Shown here piece by piece: positions 23,700 to 38,000 of a DNA stretch of 64,000 nucleotides; position 1 is the first letter of the stretch, and each line of letters starts with the position of its first letter. A program made the translations under genes and the position numbers. A model generated the notes under the pieces. The model worked only from the letters and a program-made list of their open reading frames with translations, was not told where the DNA came from and did not search any database. The DNA lies in the NCBI RefSeq assembly GCF_041381155.1, contig NC_091141.1, positions 27,959,828 to 28,023,827 of the forward strand, given 5' to 3'. This DNA comes from Argopecten irradians (lineage: Eukaryota > Mollusca > Bivalvia > Pectinida > Pectinidae).

Positions 23700-26600
23700 T
23701 CAGTACACTTCTTCATAATGAAGGTAAAATATCCAGAACAGGAGCTGAAACACGGCATAAGCCGCTAGATAGTAGACCCGGAAGTACTTCTCCACGACCC
23801 CAGTAGGAACAGACATGAAGAACCTGACACTGAAACTGTACGTGTTATTGTTACTCCTGTTGCCTTCTGTCTCACCAATGGCATGACCATCCTTCAATGA
23901 CAAAGCATAATTTTGAAAATACCTTCAAAATCAATAATTTTTAACATATTAATGGATCTGCAATTGTATTGGTGGACAAATATTTGTTAAATAAACGACT
24001 TTTTAAAGATGATCCTACGGCATTGTATTTCCTATGCTAATCGCTAGCGAACCTTTAAAGACAGGCCACACGTATTTGTGCTAAGTTATTATTCTCAAAA
24101 ACATTGCAACCATCTTTTAAGGTAATTACCGGTGACGTTACTAAACATACAAATAAATGGAGCTGATGGTCACTGTAAATGTTTGCATTGAGGCTCATTA
24201 CTTATGAAATCAGAGTCTTTTTGAATAGTTAACTTTTACCAGTGAGTTCTGTAGCTTCCGTTCGAGTTATCAAAAAAGAGAGAAATGTTTTAGAAGATAC
24301 AATGTTATTTCTAGTAAGAAATATATTTACCGCTGACCCAAGGTTTGTGTCGACGAGATCTACATTGCTCATTTGTTTAAGTGCCCCCGTATCAGTAATT
24401 CCTTCCGTTAGGTTATCCTTCTTAATCTCTTCCTGTCGTCTTATTTTCTGTTGGAATATATCCACCGCGTGTACAAAAGTATATTCGAACATGGCCACGA
24501 CGACGAATATCAGAGACATGACGAACCATACCTCTATAGCTGATATTGTGATATCGGTCTGCAGGAACAACTTGGTGCCGACCTGTTCTGTGATCATAGC
24601 CAGTAGACACAACGTACCCAACTTGACCCTGGATGACACCTGGGAACGCTCTATCCAGAAACTCAGCCAACCAACCAGTACGATGAAAATGCTGGGTATA
24701 AATAAACGTCCAACGTTATTGGCAAAGCTGAATCCTATGTGCACCAATAATTGCACACAAGAGCTATCAACAACTGGAAATAAAACAAGATTTCACCATT
24801 TTACATGCACGAGTGTTGTAACATTATGGTATTGCTTCTAACCACCTATCTGATATGATTCAAAATATAAGACATGTGTATTGTTCGACCAAGATGGATT
24901 TATTGTGGGTGTTCCTTTATGGGATATCGGTTTGGAATTGGTCGCATACCTACATTATGTCGCCGTTTTAAAAACTATAAATACCCCTCTACCGTTATAC
25001 AAGGGTTGCAAAAGGAAGTGCGATGATCGTGATGAAATATAGGTGTATCCAAAGTTATTAAGATTTTGTAATTAGACAGATGGTCAATTTTGTTATCTAC
25101 TGATAGATGATATGATGAAGTTGTCTTCTGTTATTTAAGGTTACATAAGTGATAATAACCTTTTAATGTCTCGTTATATCAAACAAATCGTTTTTATCCG
25201 TTCACGTAGGACATCTTTATACATCATCCCTGTTCATTGAGTGTTTCTAGTAAACTTTTATCATAAAGCAGGAAACTGTGAAAGACTCGGCGGTAACCTT
25301 CGTATATTGGGTAATCAAAGACGACTGATTATAACGCTATTATGTTATAAATCTACCTAAACACTAGATATAAAAGTGGTTGAAACACATATAATGGGAA
25401 AAGTCAGTCAAATTGTTTTGGTTTTCGTTTTTGTATTCTTCAGTTCGTTTTTCTGCGTGCTTTTCCAAATTTTGACATGGCTTTCGGCATTTAGTTTGGC
25501 TTTTTTGGCTGCTTTTTAAAAGTTTGAATAAGTAACTAGAATTGATGTACAGAGATTTACAAATGACGATAAAATAGAAGATTTGACAACTACACTTGTA
25601 GAGCACATGTAGTCACAGGAGGATATCCTGACAAGCAATTGACATGTTTATATTTAATAGTGTTATTTGTAATTGTTTTTCTTCGTGTTCTTTTTGATGT
25701 AAATATATATCCATACCAGCTACTTTACTACAAGTTCGGCTTTAATACCTGCACTAGTATCAGAAGAACACGTGGTGAATTCCCATGTGTGTGTCGTCAC
25801 TTCCGGGTTAGCAAACGTGACGTTGATCTTTGGTTTGTTAATGGAGTCCCACTCTAGTGTTACCTGGTCATTGGTGTAGGAATCTTAAAGGAAATGGAAA
25901 ATAAAATAAAACCCTTTAACGTGGTGACGTTGTCAAAAAGAATAATCCCATAAACAGATACATTATGTCGTCATGTACAGAATGTTTAAGTCAAACAATG
26001 CCAGTATCATAAGAATCCAAATATAATAAACATGAATAAAATTATAACTGTATTTCAAGAGAATCTGCTGTAACAATGAGATCATTATTCATTTCAATTA
26101 TATTTTTGAAATTGTCAATAATCTTTTCGTTTCTATACTTATTAGTCAACGATATAATTTTTACCGTTTTTATATTTGTCAACGCCGAAATAGATTTCTA
26201 AAGATTATGAATTTGTTATACAAATAGAAAATTACTTTGAGGAGAAAAATACTCACGAATACGAAACTTGAGCAGACAATCAAAAAGACCATTAGGAAAC
26301 AGGAAGCCTTTCAAATCACAAGACAGTCCTACCGTCATTCTACAAACACAGATACAAAGAAAACATAACCAAATACGATAAAAACGAAATAAGCTACTGG
26401 CCATTAAAATGTAGGAAGAAATAGAGCAAGGATTTCAATTTCAATTTCGAAACAGAAAGAAAAAAAATCAACGTTTGTATGTTTAAATTTTTTAGCAGGC
26501 TTGTAAGAAACACGAACGATTTAAACAAAAATGACCTTTATGTTAAAACATACCTCATACTATATATAATGGTCCCATTGGGTGTGATCCATACAAATCG

Positions 26601-28111
26601 GTTTGGCATCGACGAATCATGGACATGCGAATGTATTTCGTTCTCAACGTAACTTTCTGGTAGCCAAATATTTTCGAAGTATTTATTCCGGATAACATGG
26701 TATGTCGTGTCAATGTCAGAGATATTTCCGAACGGATATTTCAACCTAGGATCATTCCAAATTTGGTAGTAATAAAATGTGAAGTCCGCTTCGTTCTGAA
26801 ATAGGAACTGTACTGAAGTCGTGACATCGTTTTGCTCGACATAAATCTGGTCTATTATTACAGATTACAATATATACTTGAACAATAACTTTAAACAATT
26901 TATTTTCCAAACAGCATTTTCTTCGGGCTGGAAATTAATAGTCATCTAATGATATTGATACAGTACCAGTATTTAGTACTGCTGATTATACATAGCTATG
27001 CTATAACATGTAAAGGGGCCAAACTGTTTAGATCTCGCTGCACTTTGGCTGACACCTGGTCATATATATGTGTGAGAGAATTCAACTGTGTCGAAGCCGA
27101 AATCGACGTCGATCATTGACCTTCGACTTTCATTTTATTTCATAAAGACATTTCTAACACTTTTTACATTTTTTTGTATTTCGAATGTTCAGGAATTTTA
27201 CGTCTTGAAAAAAAATGAAATGTCATAAATAGTAACAACGCCACTATACTATACAAACCGTGTCAATGAATCTCATTTGTGTTATATGGATAGTGATTCG
27301 GACATCTGTTTTATTGCCTGGAAACAACAAATATCAGTCTATACAAGTAATTATCAACATAACGGTTATACATATACTGAATCTCTGTAATGATAAAACA
27401 TTATTTGAGATACATGTATATAATATGCGTTCCGAGTTATTTCAGTAATTAGAAAAGTCAATACACGTACATGTTATACAATACATTTAAATAAGTCACA
27501 GGTACAAATTGTACGCAGTGCTATAAATCCAAATGAAAGAAAAAAGTATAAACATCTGTTTTCTTTTTTTCTCCTTTTTTAATGATATCAAATATCATAA
27601 AAAAAATATCTGGTTTTTCCCGGAGGTCGCACTTGCACTATTGGTTTCATTTCAAATATATTTGAATATCTAAAAAAATCAGTATTATAGTAATAATTCG
27701 ATCAAGACGGAAATGATATGATATTTGTTGAAATTTCTGTTACCTGTATGGTAGAACGGCGGCTTAGATCTGTCTGTCTGCAGCATTGCATCTATTTCAC
27801 GTCGTCTGAAAAATGTAGGGACAGTTCATACACAATAATCATTAATGTATTTTTCTCCGCAAACAACTGCTAAATTATGATATTGATGAAATATAGGTGT
27901 ATATATCTAAAGTTTTAATCTTGACAGCATGCTATAAGAAAAATTGTAATAAAAGATAGAAGAAATAGTGTAAGCATAATTCAGGTAATAAAACATGCAT
28001 TTTAAGTACATTGTAATATACATACTGTTGTGGTGTAAGATCCGCTTTGATCCCATCATACATTGATAATGTAAATATCAAGAAGCAGGCTCTCGGTGAT
28101 ATGGTCAGCAT
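23700..28111 (-). CDS. Cys-loop ligand-gated ion channel subunit A
   Basis: Eight coding exons on the - strand: 28111-28026, 27805-27744, 27317-27259, 26846-26554, 26339-26257, 25883-25749, 24773-24331 and 23891-23700. All phases agree and the product is 450 residues. Order: a hydrophobic N-terminal signal (ACFLIFTL), the extracellular beta-sandwich (beta-1 TDVRITIHITQMRF, then NDPRLKYPF and WLPESYVENE), a Cys-loop with 13 residues between cysteines (CDLKGFLFPNGLFDC), a second loop-C cysteine pair 11 apart (CSSDTSAVVDSSC), M1 (FIPSIFIVLVGWLSFW), M2 (RVKLGTLCLLAMITE), M3 (VWFVMSLIFVVVAMFEY), a short cytoplasmic loop and M4 in the last exon. The loop-C pair and SFWI favour the glycine/GluCl/GABA-like branch rather than classical nicotinic subunits. 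The usual Pro before M2 is Ser, pore 2' is Lys and 6' is Leu, so ion selectivity and ligand cannot be predicted. The start is the first Met before the hydrophobic stretch. Confidence 0.88.
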
Positions 28112-30060
28112 GATAATAGACTGGTGATTTCAACAAAAGGAATGATGATCTAACCACCGGACACCGGGCTGTCAATATGATATCAATAAATATTATATAT
28201 AATAATTCTAAACGATATCAAGCTGTGAAGAAACCAAGACTGAACCGCTTGATTTAAGATAAACTTGGTTTAGTACTGATGTTGATTTGCACTTTTGCTG
28301 ACAATATATTTAGTCAATGCTACTTATTGATATGATAATGCTACTATTCATGATGTTATAGTGATCAGTGGATGGAAACACAGCTATTATAGAGTGCAAT
28401 AGAAACTCCACAGAATTATATATACATAATAATTAGAAATAACTATTCCCCACACTCCAATTCACAGTAATGATATGCCAGCTCGTAACGATCAGCAGAA
28501 TAGTATGTAGCGTATCCTATCTACCAATCGCTATGTAGATAGAGGGGAAACAAGTTACAAATGCAACAAATATATTCAACATTCATTACTCTCTGTAAAT
28601 AGACATAATTTATCAAAATATATCACAGATTCAATGTTTACAAGTTTTTGCCTACCTTAAATGGGCCTTGTCTGATGATGTACCTGTAAACACACTCTTC
28701 GATACCAACACCTGGGCATTAATGAGTGTACAGTGCAGATCAATCATTGGTACTTTACGAGGTACTAAACTACACCATCCAGGAGTACGGTGATCAGTTG
28801 AACAGGGATAGAGCTGTGTATTGGACTGATTTTATTGTGTCCGTCCACGTGATATGGACAAGCGTGTATAGCGGTCAATTGGAACGGACAGAGTTTAAAA
28901 ACCTCACCTATTCCTTTGTATAAAAGATTTAAAGTAAGGTAAACTTCAACCGAAACTGAACCAAAGGGGTCATTTGTGTGACAGAAATATGAGAATGATT
29001 TGATCGTGACGCGACATCCTGTTAAATATTCATCTATTACAAGAATGTATCCTTACCTCGAATTTTGTTTACCCAATTTTTGAAAGAAATAAACATGGGA
29101 AAAAAGAGTGGCTCTTATACTCCTAATATTCTGTCTTTGCATATTACAGAATTAACTACATTTTTGGTAGGTATCGATAGAGACGTAATTATTTTATGGG
29201 CAAACCCACGTCGTTTTTATTGAAAATCAAGACGTTACGCTTTCAAACACGTGACATCACAATCTACAAAAGTAAATAACATGGTAACTTTTAATATAGT
29301 GATAATATATATGTTGATGACGTTTTAAAAAGGATGTGTTGATATTTAATGTGTTTGGTTATTCCTGGGTAAAACTGGTCTCCATAATTGACAATAATTC
29401 GGGTTTTATATCGTATCAAAAAGAAAACTTCAAGTTTTTACTCACGGACGTAGAGATGTATTGTGAGATCTAAAGGTAATTCACTGGTAATTTCCTGAAT
29501 CAAAATAACAGAAATGATAGAACCAGAACACCAGGGTACCACACTAGTAGAGTTTTATGTATTGTTAGATACCAACAGAATACATACAAACGTCAATTTT
29601 GATTTTGAGTTTCAAAAACAAGGATGCGGACAAGAAATGATAGCCATACACTCGATTGACTCGTGTCTTGAGAGTGCAAAATTGACACTTTCAAAACTGC
29701 AAACTTTATCTATTTAGCCTCTTTACAAATGACACTAAATGGTAGATAGTCATGCCCCAGGACAATGTTCAGGTGTCATGTTAGGATAATATATGCAGTT
29801 AAAATCAATTTTACCCTGATGCTTGATTCAAGTTTATGTTTCAGTTTAACCAATGACAGAAGTTGTGTAGTAATTGCACTGCAGCTTCATCATGAACTCC
29901 ATCGAAATTTCTCGCAGAAATGACATATCAGGTGATTACTCTGTATTACCTTCAATCAAGCATCTTTTGTGCTTACCAACTTATACTTTGTCTGCAGGCA
30001 TCGCTTCTTCAATGCATCGCGCCAATTGGCGGATAAAGCTTCATCTAGGCTGAACCTCCA
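28112..30060. other. Intergenic, between channel subunits B and A; no gene recognised
   Basis: This lies upstream of subunit A. Short open frames at 28,726 and 29,514 show no family resemblance. A 5' untranslated exon of A may lie here, but I found no donor worth calling. Confidence 0.5.
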
Positions 30061-31580
30061 TAATGAGACCGTTGAATGCTGATATTTACAGGCCATAGCA
30101 GACGAATGGTGACTTTACAGGTCCTACAGCAGACTAATGCTGATATTTTGATATTTACAGACTCTAGCAGACTAATGATGATATTTACAGACTCTAGCAG
30201 ACTAATGCTGATATAAACAGGTCCTAAAGCGGACGCAGGCTGATATTTACAGACTCTAGCAGACTAATGATGATGTTTACAGGCTGAAGCCGACTAATGC
30301 TGATGTTTACAGGCCATATAGCAGACAAATACTGATGTTTACAGGCCATACAGCAGACTAATGCTGATGTTTACAGGCCATATAGCAGACAAATACTGAT
30401 GTTTACAGGCCATATAGCAGACAAATACTGAAATTTACAGGCCATATAACATTCTAATACTGATGTTTACAGGCTGTAGCCGACTAATGCTGATGTTTAC
30501 ATGCCATATAGCAGACTAATGTTGATGTTTACAGGCCATATAGCAGGCTAATGCTGATGTTTACACACTATATAGAGGACTAATGCTGATGTTTACAGGC
30601 CCTATAGCATTCTAATGCTGATGTTTACAGGCCATATAGCAGACAAATACTTATGTTTACAGGCCATATAGCATTCTAATACTGATGTTTACAGGCCATT
30701 TAGCAGACTAATGCTGATGTTTACACACTATATAGAGGACTAATGCTGATGTTTACAGGCCCTACAGCATTCTAATGCTGATGTTTACAGGCCATATAGC
30801 AGACAAATACTTATGTTTACAGGCCATATAGCATTCTAATACTGATGTTTACAGGCCATTTAGCAGACTAATGCTGATGTTTACAGACTATATAGAGGAC
30901 TAATGCTGATGTTTACAGGCTATATAGCAGACTAATGCTGATGTTTACAGGCCATATAGCAGACTAATGCTGATGTTTACAGACTATATAGAGGACTAAT
31001 GCTGATGTGTACAGGCCATATAGCATTCTAATACTGATGTTTACAGGCCATTTAGCAGACTAATGCTGATGTTTACAGACTATATAGAGGACTAATGCTG
31101 ATGTTTACAGGCCATATAGCAGACTAATGCTGATGTTTACAGACTATATAGCAGACTAATGCTGATGTTTACAGACTATATAGAGGACTAATGCTGATGT
31201 TTACAGACTATATAGAGGACTAATGCTGATGTTTACAGACTATATAACAGACTAATACTGATGTTTACAGGCCATTTAGCAGACTAATACTGATGTTTAC
31301 AGACTATATAGAGGACTAATGCTGATGTTTACAGACTATATAGAGGACTAATACTGATGTTTACAGACTATATAACAGACTAATACTGATGTTTACAGGC
31401 CCTATAGTAAACTTATACTGATGTTTAATAGATACCCAAGCTAGCAGACGAATGATAATATTTGCAGACTCTTGTTAACTAATGACGATGTTTACAGGCT
31501 CAAGCATACTAATACTAATGTTTATAGACCCTAACAGACTAATGCTGATGTTTACAGGCCATATAACAGATTAATGCAGA
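30060..31580. repeat. Minisatellite of 32-bp units with a 160-bp higher-order period
   Basis: The basic unit is TGATGTTTACAGGCCATATA plus GCAGACTAATGC (32 bp), with roughly 45-48 copies. Early units (30,075-30,300) are 30 bp. Variant units differ at fixed places (GCAGAC, GCATTC, GAGGAC; GGCC or GACT). A five-unit block starting at 30,554 recurs at 30,714, giving a 160-bp period. The unit is not a multiple of three, so no repeat protein is implied. Confidence 0.92.
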
Positions 31581-31820
31581 GTACCTAGTCTTCATTATTG
31601 TGGTAAATATGACTGGTAACATGAGCAGTATCAGTGTACATAGGGAAAAGCTTATTTCAGGCTAATCGCGTCCAATTTCACAGTGGCTTGTCCCCTACAA
31701 AACTGAGGAAATTCAAGGGTAAGGGTTCATACTGTAAAATAAATTCAACAACTCCTTAACATAAGTGAGAGTTTAATAAAAAATAACAAAACAAAATCCT
31801 AAACAGTAGAAACTGAAGTC

Positions 31821-31826
31821 TTTATT
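31821..31826 (-). terminator. Candidate poly(A) signal of channel subunit B
   Basis: AATAAA on the - strand, about 270 bases past the stop codon at 32,097. Confidence 0.35.
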
Positions 31827-32096
31827 TGAAGCTTTTTTTGCGATTATGATGACGGTGATAAAGATATGATGATGATAATGATGATGATGAGAAGCTGAAG
31901 CACCTTTAATGAAAGCGTATTTGTGGTGAATGTAAATATCTTTTGAGACAGTTTCAATGCACATATTAATATTTTGTCTTTAAGCGATAACTAAACGAAA
32001 TACAGAATAACATACTATTTACACAACACCTCGAACGTAATTTGTGGCCATTTAACAAACGGTCTGCAAGATGAAACGTTTAATTTCTGCTACATT

Positions 32097-35000
32097 TTAT
32101 TTACTAAGTTCTTCATAATTGAGGCAAATGGTCCAAAATAGAATTTGAACTACAATGTATGCTACAGCATACATGATACGGAAATATTTCTCCACCCGTC
32201 CCGTGGAAATCTTCATAATAAACCTGACACCAAAACTGAAGTCGTTGATCACGTCCACGTTTTCATTCATGTTGGAAGTCTTGCCATTAGCAGTGTCCAC
32301 CTGGAAACAAAAAATATTATATCTATGAAATATGAATATAACTGGAAGAAACTTTCATTAGATAAACATTAGTGAGTCTCAGTGTATAAATTTATCCATC
32401 TTTTATCGTTAGAAAGGTTTTTTTTATACAAAGATAAACTTACACAACACATTTTACAGTTACAAATAAAGAAGATATTTTGATAAAAGAATAGTCAAGA
32501 TATCTATGAGTGTGACTCAACGATGTATGCGCTACCAACGAAATATCAAGTGACTCAAGTCTAAGTTGAGGTGGCCAAGAGGTATTGATGCCTAGGTAGA
32601 CCGAAGACCAGGTAAATCAGGTAAAAATTAACCAAACATATATAGTTACATAGCTGAATCTGAAAGATGAATATATGTGATTGATTTCATTAAAATTATG
32701 TTTATTGTATGCTTTAACTTTTAATATCAATTATTATATAAAAATGTACACACCAAATCAATAGCATTCATTTCTAAATTATTTGTAGAACTGGTCCGAC
32801 TGTCGACATTGGTTTCCATAGTAACGTTTGATCCTTTCCGACGTAATTTCATTTGTTCTTCTTTACGTTTCATCTTCGTTTGAAACACATCAACAGCATG
32901 AACAAAAGTATACTCAAACATCGCAGCGACGACAAACACCAAGGACATGATGTACCAGACCTCAAACGATCTCACTTTGAAGTTTACAGGAAGGAAGAAT
33001 TTGGTACCGACTTGTTCTGTGATCATTGCTAACATTGATAGGGTGCCAAGTTTGATTCTTGCCGACACTTCGGAACGTTCGATCCAGAAACTAAGCCAAC
33101 CAACAACTACGATGAAGATGCTTGGCATGAATATCCGTACAACATTGCTAGCGAAGCTGACCTTGATGTTCACTTTTAGCTCTAGGCAGGAACTGTCGAT
33201 AACTGTAATAAATAACAGATGATCACTAAACCGATACCAAAGATGGAAATATTGTTAAAGTTACACTATACGTAATTATCACCAAAAGTTAAGTTAGATT
33301 CGAACCCAATATTGCTGGTATTTGTAGATGTAATTAAAATTAAGTAATGTCAAAGAATATCTTAAATAATTTTCTCAATAACTTTGGTTCAGCAGTTATT
33401 GAAAGTCGATACTTGTAAACATGCTTTCATTTCAACTGATGGCATAGAAGTTTACAATTGTTGCCAAACGGAAGTCGGAAAGTTCATGAATAATTTTCGT
33501 AAGAGCTCGGAAAGACGTTACGTATGGTGTTCTCGTCAACGACATTCCAATGTCGCGATCGGCTAACCTCGGCTTGTTTGAAAAATGGGACCCACTTAGC
33601 GATATTCATATTCATTTAAATTATATCAAAAGTTTTCGAATCATTAAAGCTCATTTTGACTTCAATTTAGTCCTGTCTCTGCATGATTTACAATAGAATT
33701 TGTTTTCATTTCACAATTCTTCTAGATCATAAAACAAAATCCGACAGATTCGGATATTGGGACTCTAAATCGCTCTATTTTCAATGACATGTAGTATTTT
33801 TCATATTCAGTGATAAAACAATCATAGCTAAGAACTCGTAAAGCAATTTTAATAGGATACTTTTCTAATTATAATATATAAATAGCATGTATGTAGCGCG
33901 TTCAAACGTGGAACTAATGTATGACCAGATACTGTTCAGATGTTATTATTGTAATTTTTGGTAATTATTCATCAATTAATTCAAATATGTAATTATGCTC
34001 TTTAAACCAAACACTACAAAATATAGATTAGATCATTTTGTATTGGTTTTAATTGCTTATATATATTATATATAGAGAGCACTGTTTTATTGTACTATGT
34101 ACCTGCACTGTTGTCCTGTGTACACTGCGTCGCTTCCCATGCGTCTAAGGAAACTTCTTCATTGTCGAAGTCGACAGGAACCGTTGGTCGAAGATTGGTA
34201 TCCCATACCAACGACACTTTGTCTTCCGTATAGGAATCTACACCAACAGCATACAAACATTGCTTATTTTCTATCTTTTCATAAATATAATCTAATCAAC
34301 ATTTTTGCTAGTATTGCTTAAAACGGGCAATTTTTCATTGCAACATATTTAGTATACTATTTATCCAATAAGTTTCACTCAAACAGCTTTCCATCCTTCA
34401 TATTGGCTCCCTTTTAGTGATGCTATACCATATTTTAACGTTATTATTCTAAACGTGTATTAATTTCAACTTCTTGATAATTAATTCGGCGATGATTCAA
34501 ATTTTGAATACGAAATCAAACAATATACATTTCAATAATGTCATTTAAGTTGACAAAATGGATTTTTATTACAAAATTAAAAGTTAATGAATGGACAAAT
34601 AAACTTACGTATTCTAAACTTAAGTCTGCAGACAAATAAAGCATTCGGGAAAAGAACACCTTGTAAATCGCATGCAAGGCCAGCTGTGATACTGAAATAG
34701 TAAAAAACAATAGGATTAATCAACCGTATCCAAAATCATTAAGAACAGAACTCGTGATAGCTTACTTTTCACTCAATCTGTCTTGATTGCAGCTAGAAAT
34801 TCTTATTGGTTTAAATGTTATTGTATCATACTATAGTGTAAGATGATACAGAAACGATTCATCAAACCAGTATATCTCCCATATTGGTGAGACTTCACAG
34901 AATAAAATATTCAAAAATCAAAAAAGGCACTGTACATAAATGGTTCAAAAAAGAATTAATTGAGATACTTATATTGATTACGTTTTGAAACTTAAATCAG

Positions 35001-38000
35001 ATATGAGATATAAAAATCCAGACAATTTTACACATGGCTGAGGAATGTGCTGATAATCATATTCTAAAACTTTGAGTACATTTGGACATTCAAATCAAAT
35101 ATGTAAATGTACCTAATCCACATCCAACTTACCGCATACTGTACACCAGAGTACCGTTGGAGAGAAGCCACACAAAACGGTTTGACATGGTGGAATCATG
35201 GACGCGTGAACGTAACTCATTTTCGATATAGCTCTCCGCCAGCCATATGTTGTCGAAGTATTTCCTACGAACTACGTGGTAATGCTTGATACCCCAGGCA
35301 GTGTCATTGGCAAAGGGATACTTCAGTCGAGGGTCATCCCATACTTGGTAATAGTAAAACGTGAAATCAGCTTCTGTCTGCAATAAAAACATATTTATTT
35401 CAGTATGTTAGAATAATGTAAGGGACGGAGTTTAGCCGGAAATGGACTAATGTTAAGCTATCCGAATGGAATAATACTCGAAATGCAACGCCTGTCAAAT
35501 GGATTGCAAATTCAAATTGGTACGGATATAAATCATTTTATACAATTTTGTTTTCAGTTTTCAAATTAACCTAACAACCATTTTGATCCTTAAAGACCCA
35601 CTACCTTTCCAAAACGGTTTTTATGTTTTATATTTAAGTTGTAGAAGTTATTAGCTTATCGTTAACATTACATTATATCATCGCCTTTATTACCATGCTA
35701 GGAAATGCGTTTTACATTATAATGTAGGTCCATTTGTTGAAGAATAAGTAAATCTTAAAGCAATATGACATTTACGCAATAACTAATATGGTAAATTCAA
35801 TTATCATTGTTATGAGTAAAGCACTTAGGTAATTATAATATCATTTAGGCCTATATACATGTCTACAATATAAATGGCGGCAAGGACGTATATCTTACTT
35901 ATAAATCATTGCTGGCGGTAACAACTAATTTGCGTGGTAGTAAGTGATTGATTAGATTATCAGTAATGGTATCTGAGATGATTCTTATTTCCTTGGGTTG
36001 ATGTTTAGTACCACGGTAATGTGCTGGGTCAATATGTTTATTTTTCATTCTGCATACTAACCCGGTCCAGGAATCTCATCTCCGTCATATAAATGCTCAG
36101 TCTTATCTCTGTCTGGTTACCTGCACATAAAAGTCAGTGTCAATCAGCTGTCTATGTAAAATAAAACGGAATCTGTGAGGTACACATACTACATCTTGCG
36201 ATATATCAGTCTGGCTAAAATACACACATTGAATCGTCTTTCTACAAACCCTCCGAAAATGGATGTTACCTGTACTTCAATTTCAATTTCAAATGCATGT
36301 TATCTTTGATGCGTTTACTCCCTTTAAAACAATTTTATTTTTTAATATTCACAGCAGTTAATCTGCTTAAGAGCTAGATAACAAGGACATTTGTGTTATA
36401 TATACCACTTGTACTCTGACATAATGTAAGTGGCTTGTAACTGCGTTGTTTTTCAGTGGATGTGTAATGAAATTTCACATAATTGTATAGTATTGTTTGA
36501 TTTTTCCTTTGACAGTTATAACAGACTCTACCCATGGTATGATTATCTGGAAATAAATAATTTACTCGAAGGAAAGTGTAAATTTGTTTTACACATTGAA
36601 GACAGCGTTCGACTTGATTAATAAAAAATGTAGCTGGCATAATCAAGATGCAATATCATCAGAGAGAAGAACTATTTTCAATCATAAACGTACACCAATA
36701 AAATATCAAGTATGAAAATACAATTGCCACGATATGTTTGTAGCTTGAATACTTAAACGGAAAGTTAGCTTTAATATGCTGAAGGTAAACGATTGATTAG
36801 TACATCTAACAGTGGTCTATAGTTTGTTTATGACCAATCTGTGAATTTTTAACCTAAATTAAGTGATATTGCATACCGACATAGATATTTAATGTACTAC
36901 CAGGTCTGTCGTGTTGATAATCTATTTTATTATCATTTTCAAGGCATCGTTATTGTGTAATTAAATTTCAAACAGATTGATACAGTGTGTATCCCATGAT
37001 CTGCGCATTCACAGTTACATTAACATTTGCTTGCCGTGATAACTATATATCAAACTAACCAAAACCTAGGATTAGAATGAAAAAAAATCGGTTAATAGAG
37101 CAGATCCCATTAGTATAAAAATGAAGCATTGTTTTAGTGTTCAAAATCATTTATATGGTTTGTTACTTGATTTAGTCAACACTGTATTTTAGCATGCTTA
37201 TTTTAAAATATGTGTTGCAAAAAGTTTGTAAAAGTGTAATGGGAAATTTTCAGAATTCCGAGCAGATACATCAAAATGGTGTTCATTCTCTTGTCCTTAA
37301 TTTATATGGACTTAAACAAATTGGAAACCCGTTCATGAAATATTGTTGAATTGTATGGTGATTTAAGCACTTTTTGTGCACAAAAATATTAGATATGGTC
37401 AAATATTTCAAAACTGTATTTCTCCTTTCACAGAAGGGCTATCACATAGGGTTCCATATATTATATTATTTTCACACTTTTTATATGCATACACATTTCT
37501 CACATTGTAGTACTATTCCATGCGTCGGAACATTTAATTGACGCTACATTAAGCCGACCGAGTTTATCACGAATGAAAAAGTGACTAAATAACAATATTA
37601 ACGTAACTGTTAAGCATAACAATTTTTGTCTTACCGTATTTAGATGCTATTTGCGTTTGAGACGATAATACATTTGAACCACCCAGAAGCAAGTTAGTTG
37701 TATAGCTGATGACTAGTTTAATGTGGATATTGACTTTATATAGATATTGATTTTGATGTTAAAATTACAAATACAGACATGATAAATTACCCGATTTTAT
37801 AAACATCAAACTATTCGATGAAGATTTTAATTACAGTAAATTGTTTCTAATTCTAAACTAGTTCGTTATCTTTTGAGATCATTGGTACTGTTTCTTTAAT
37901 ACAAATGTATGTTATATGTATAATACTTGGTCTAGGTCTATTATATACACTTGTATGGTTATTAATATGCTACAATAAACTGCTAACTCTGTCGAAGCAA

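Noticed and set aside
24242-24841. 199-codon + strand open frame
   Set aside because: It is antisense to the M1-M3 exon of channel subunit A, which matches the receptor family in detail.
26847-26851. Acceptor at 26,852 for the beta-2 exon of subunit A
   Set aside because: It would require phase 1, but the preceding beta-1 exon (27,317-27,259) ends in phase 0; the AG giving a start at 26,846 fits.
30060-31580. CRISPR-like array of 32-bp units
   Set aside because: The units are contiguous with no unique spacers, and the window is eukaryotic; it is a minisatellite.
36121-36152. Extra small exon (QLIDTDFYVQ) before the beta-1 exon of subunit B
   Set aside because: The same bases form the polypyrimidine tract and CAG acceptor of the 36,120 exon, whose phase and A-paralog equivalent agree; an extra exon would break beta-strand order.
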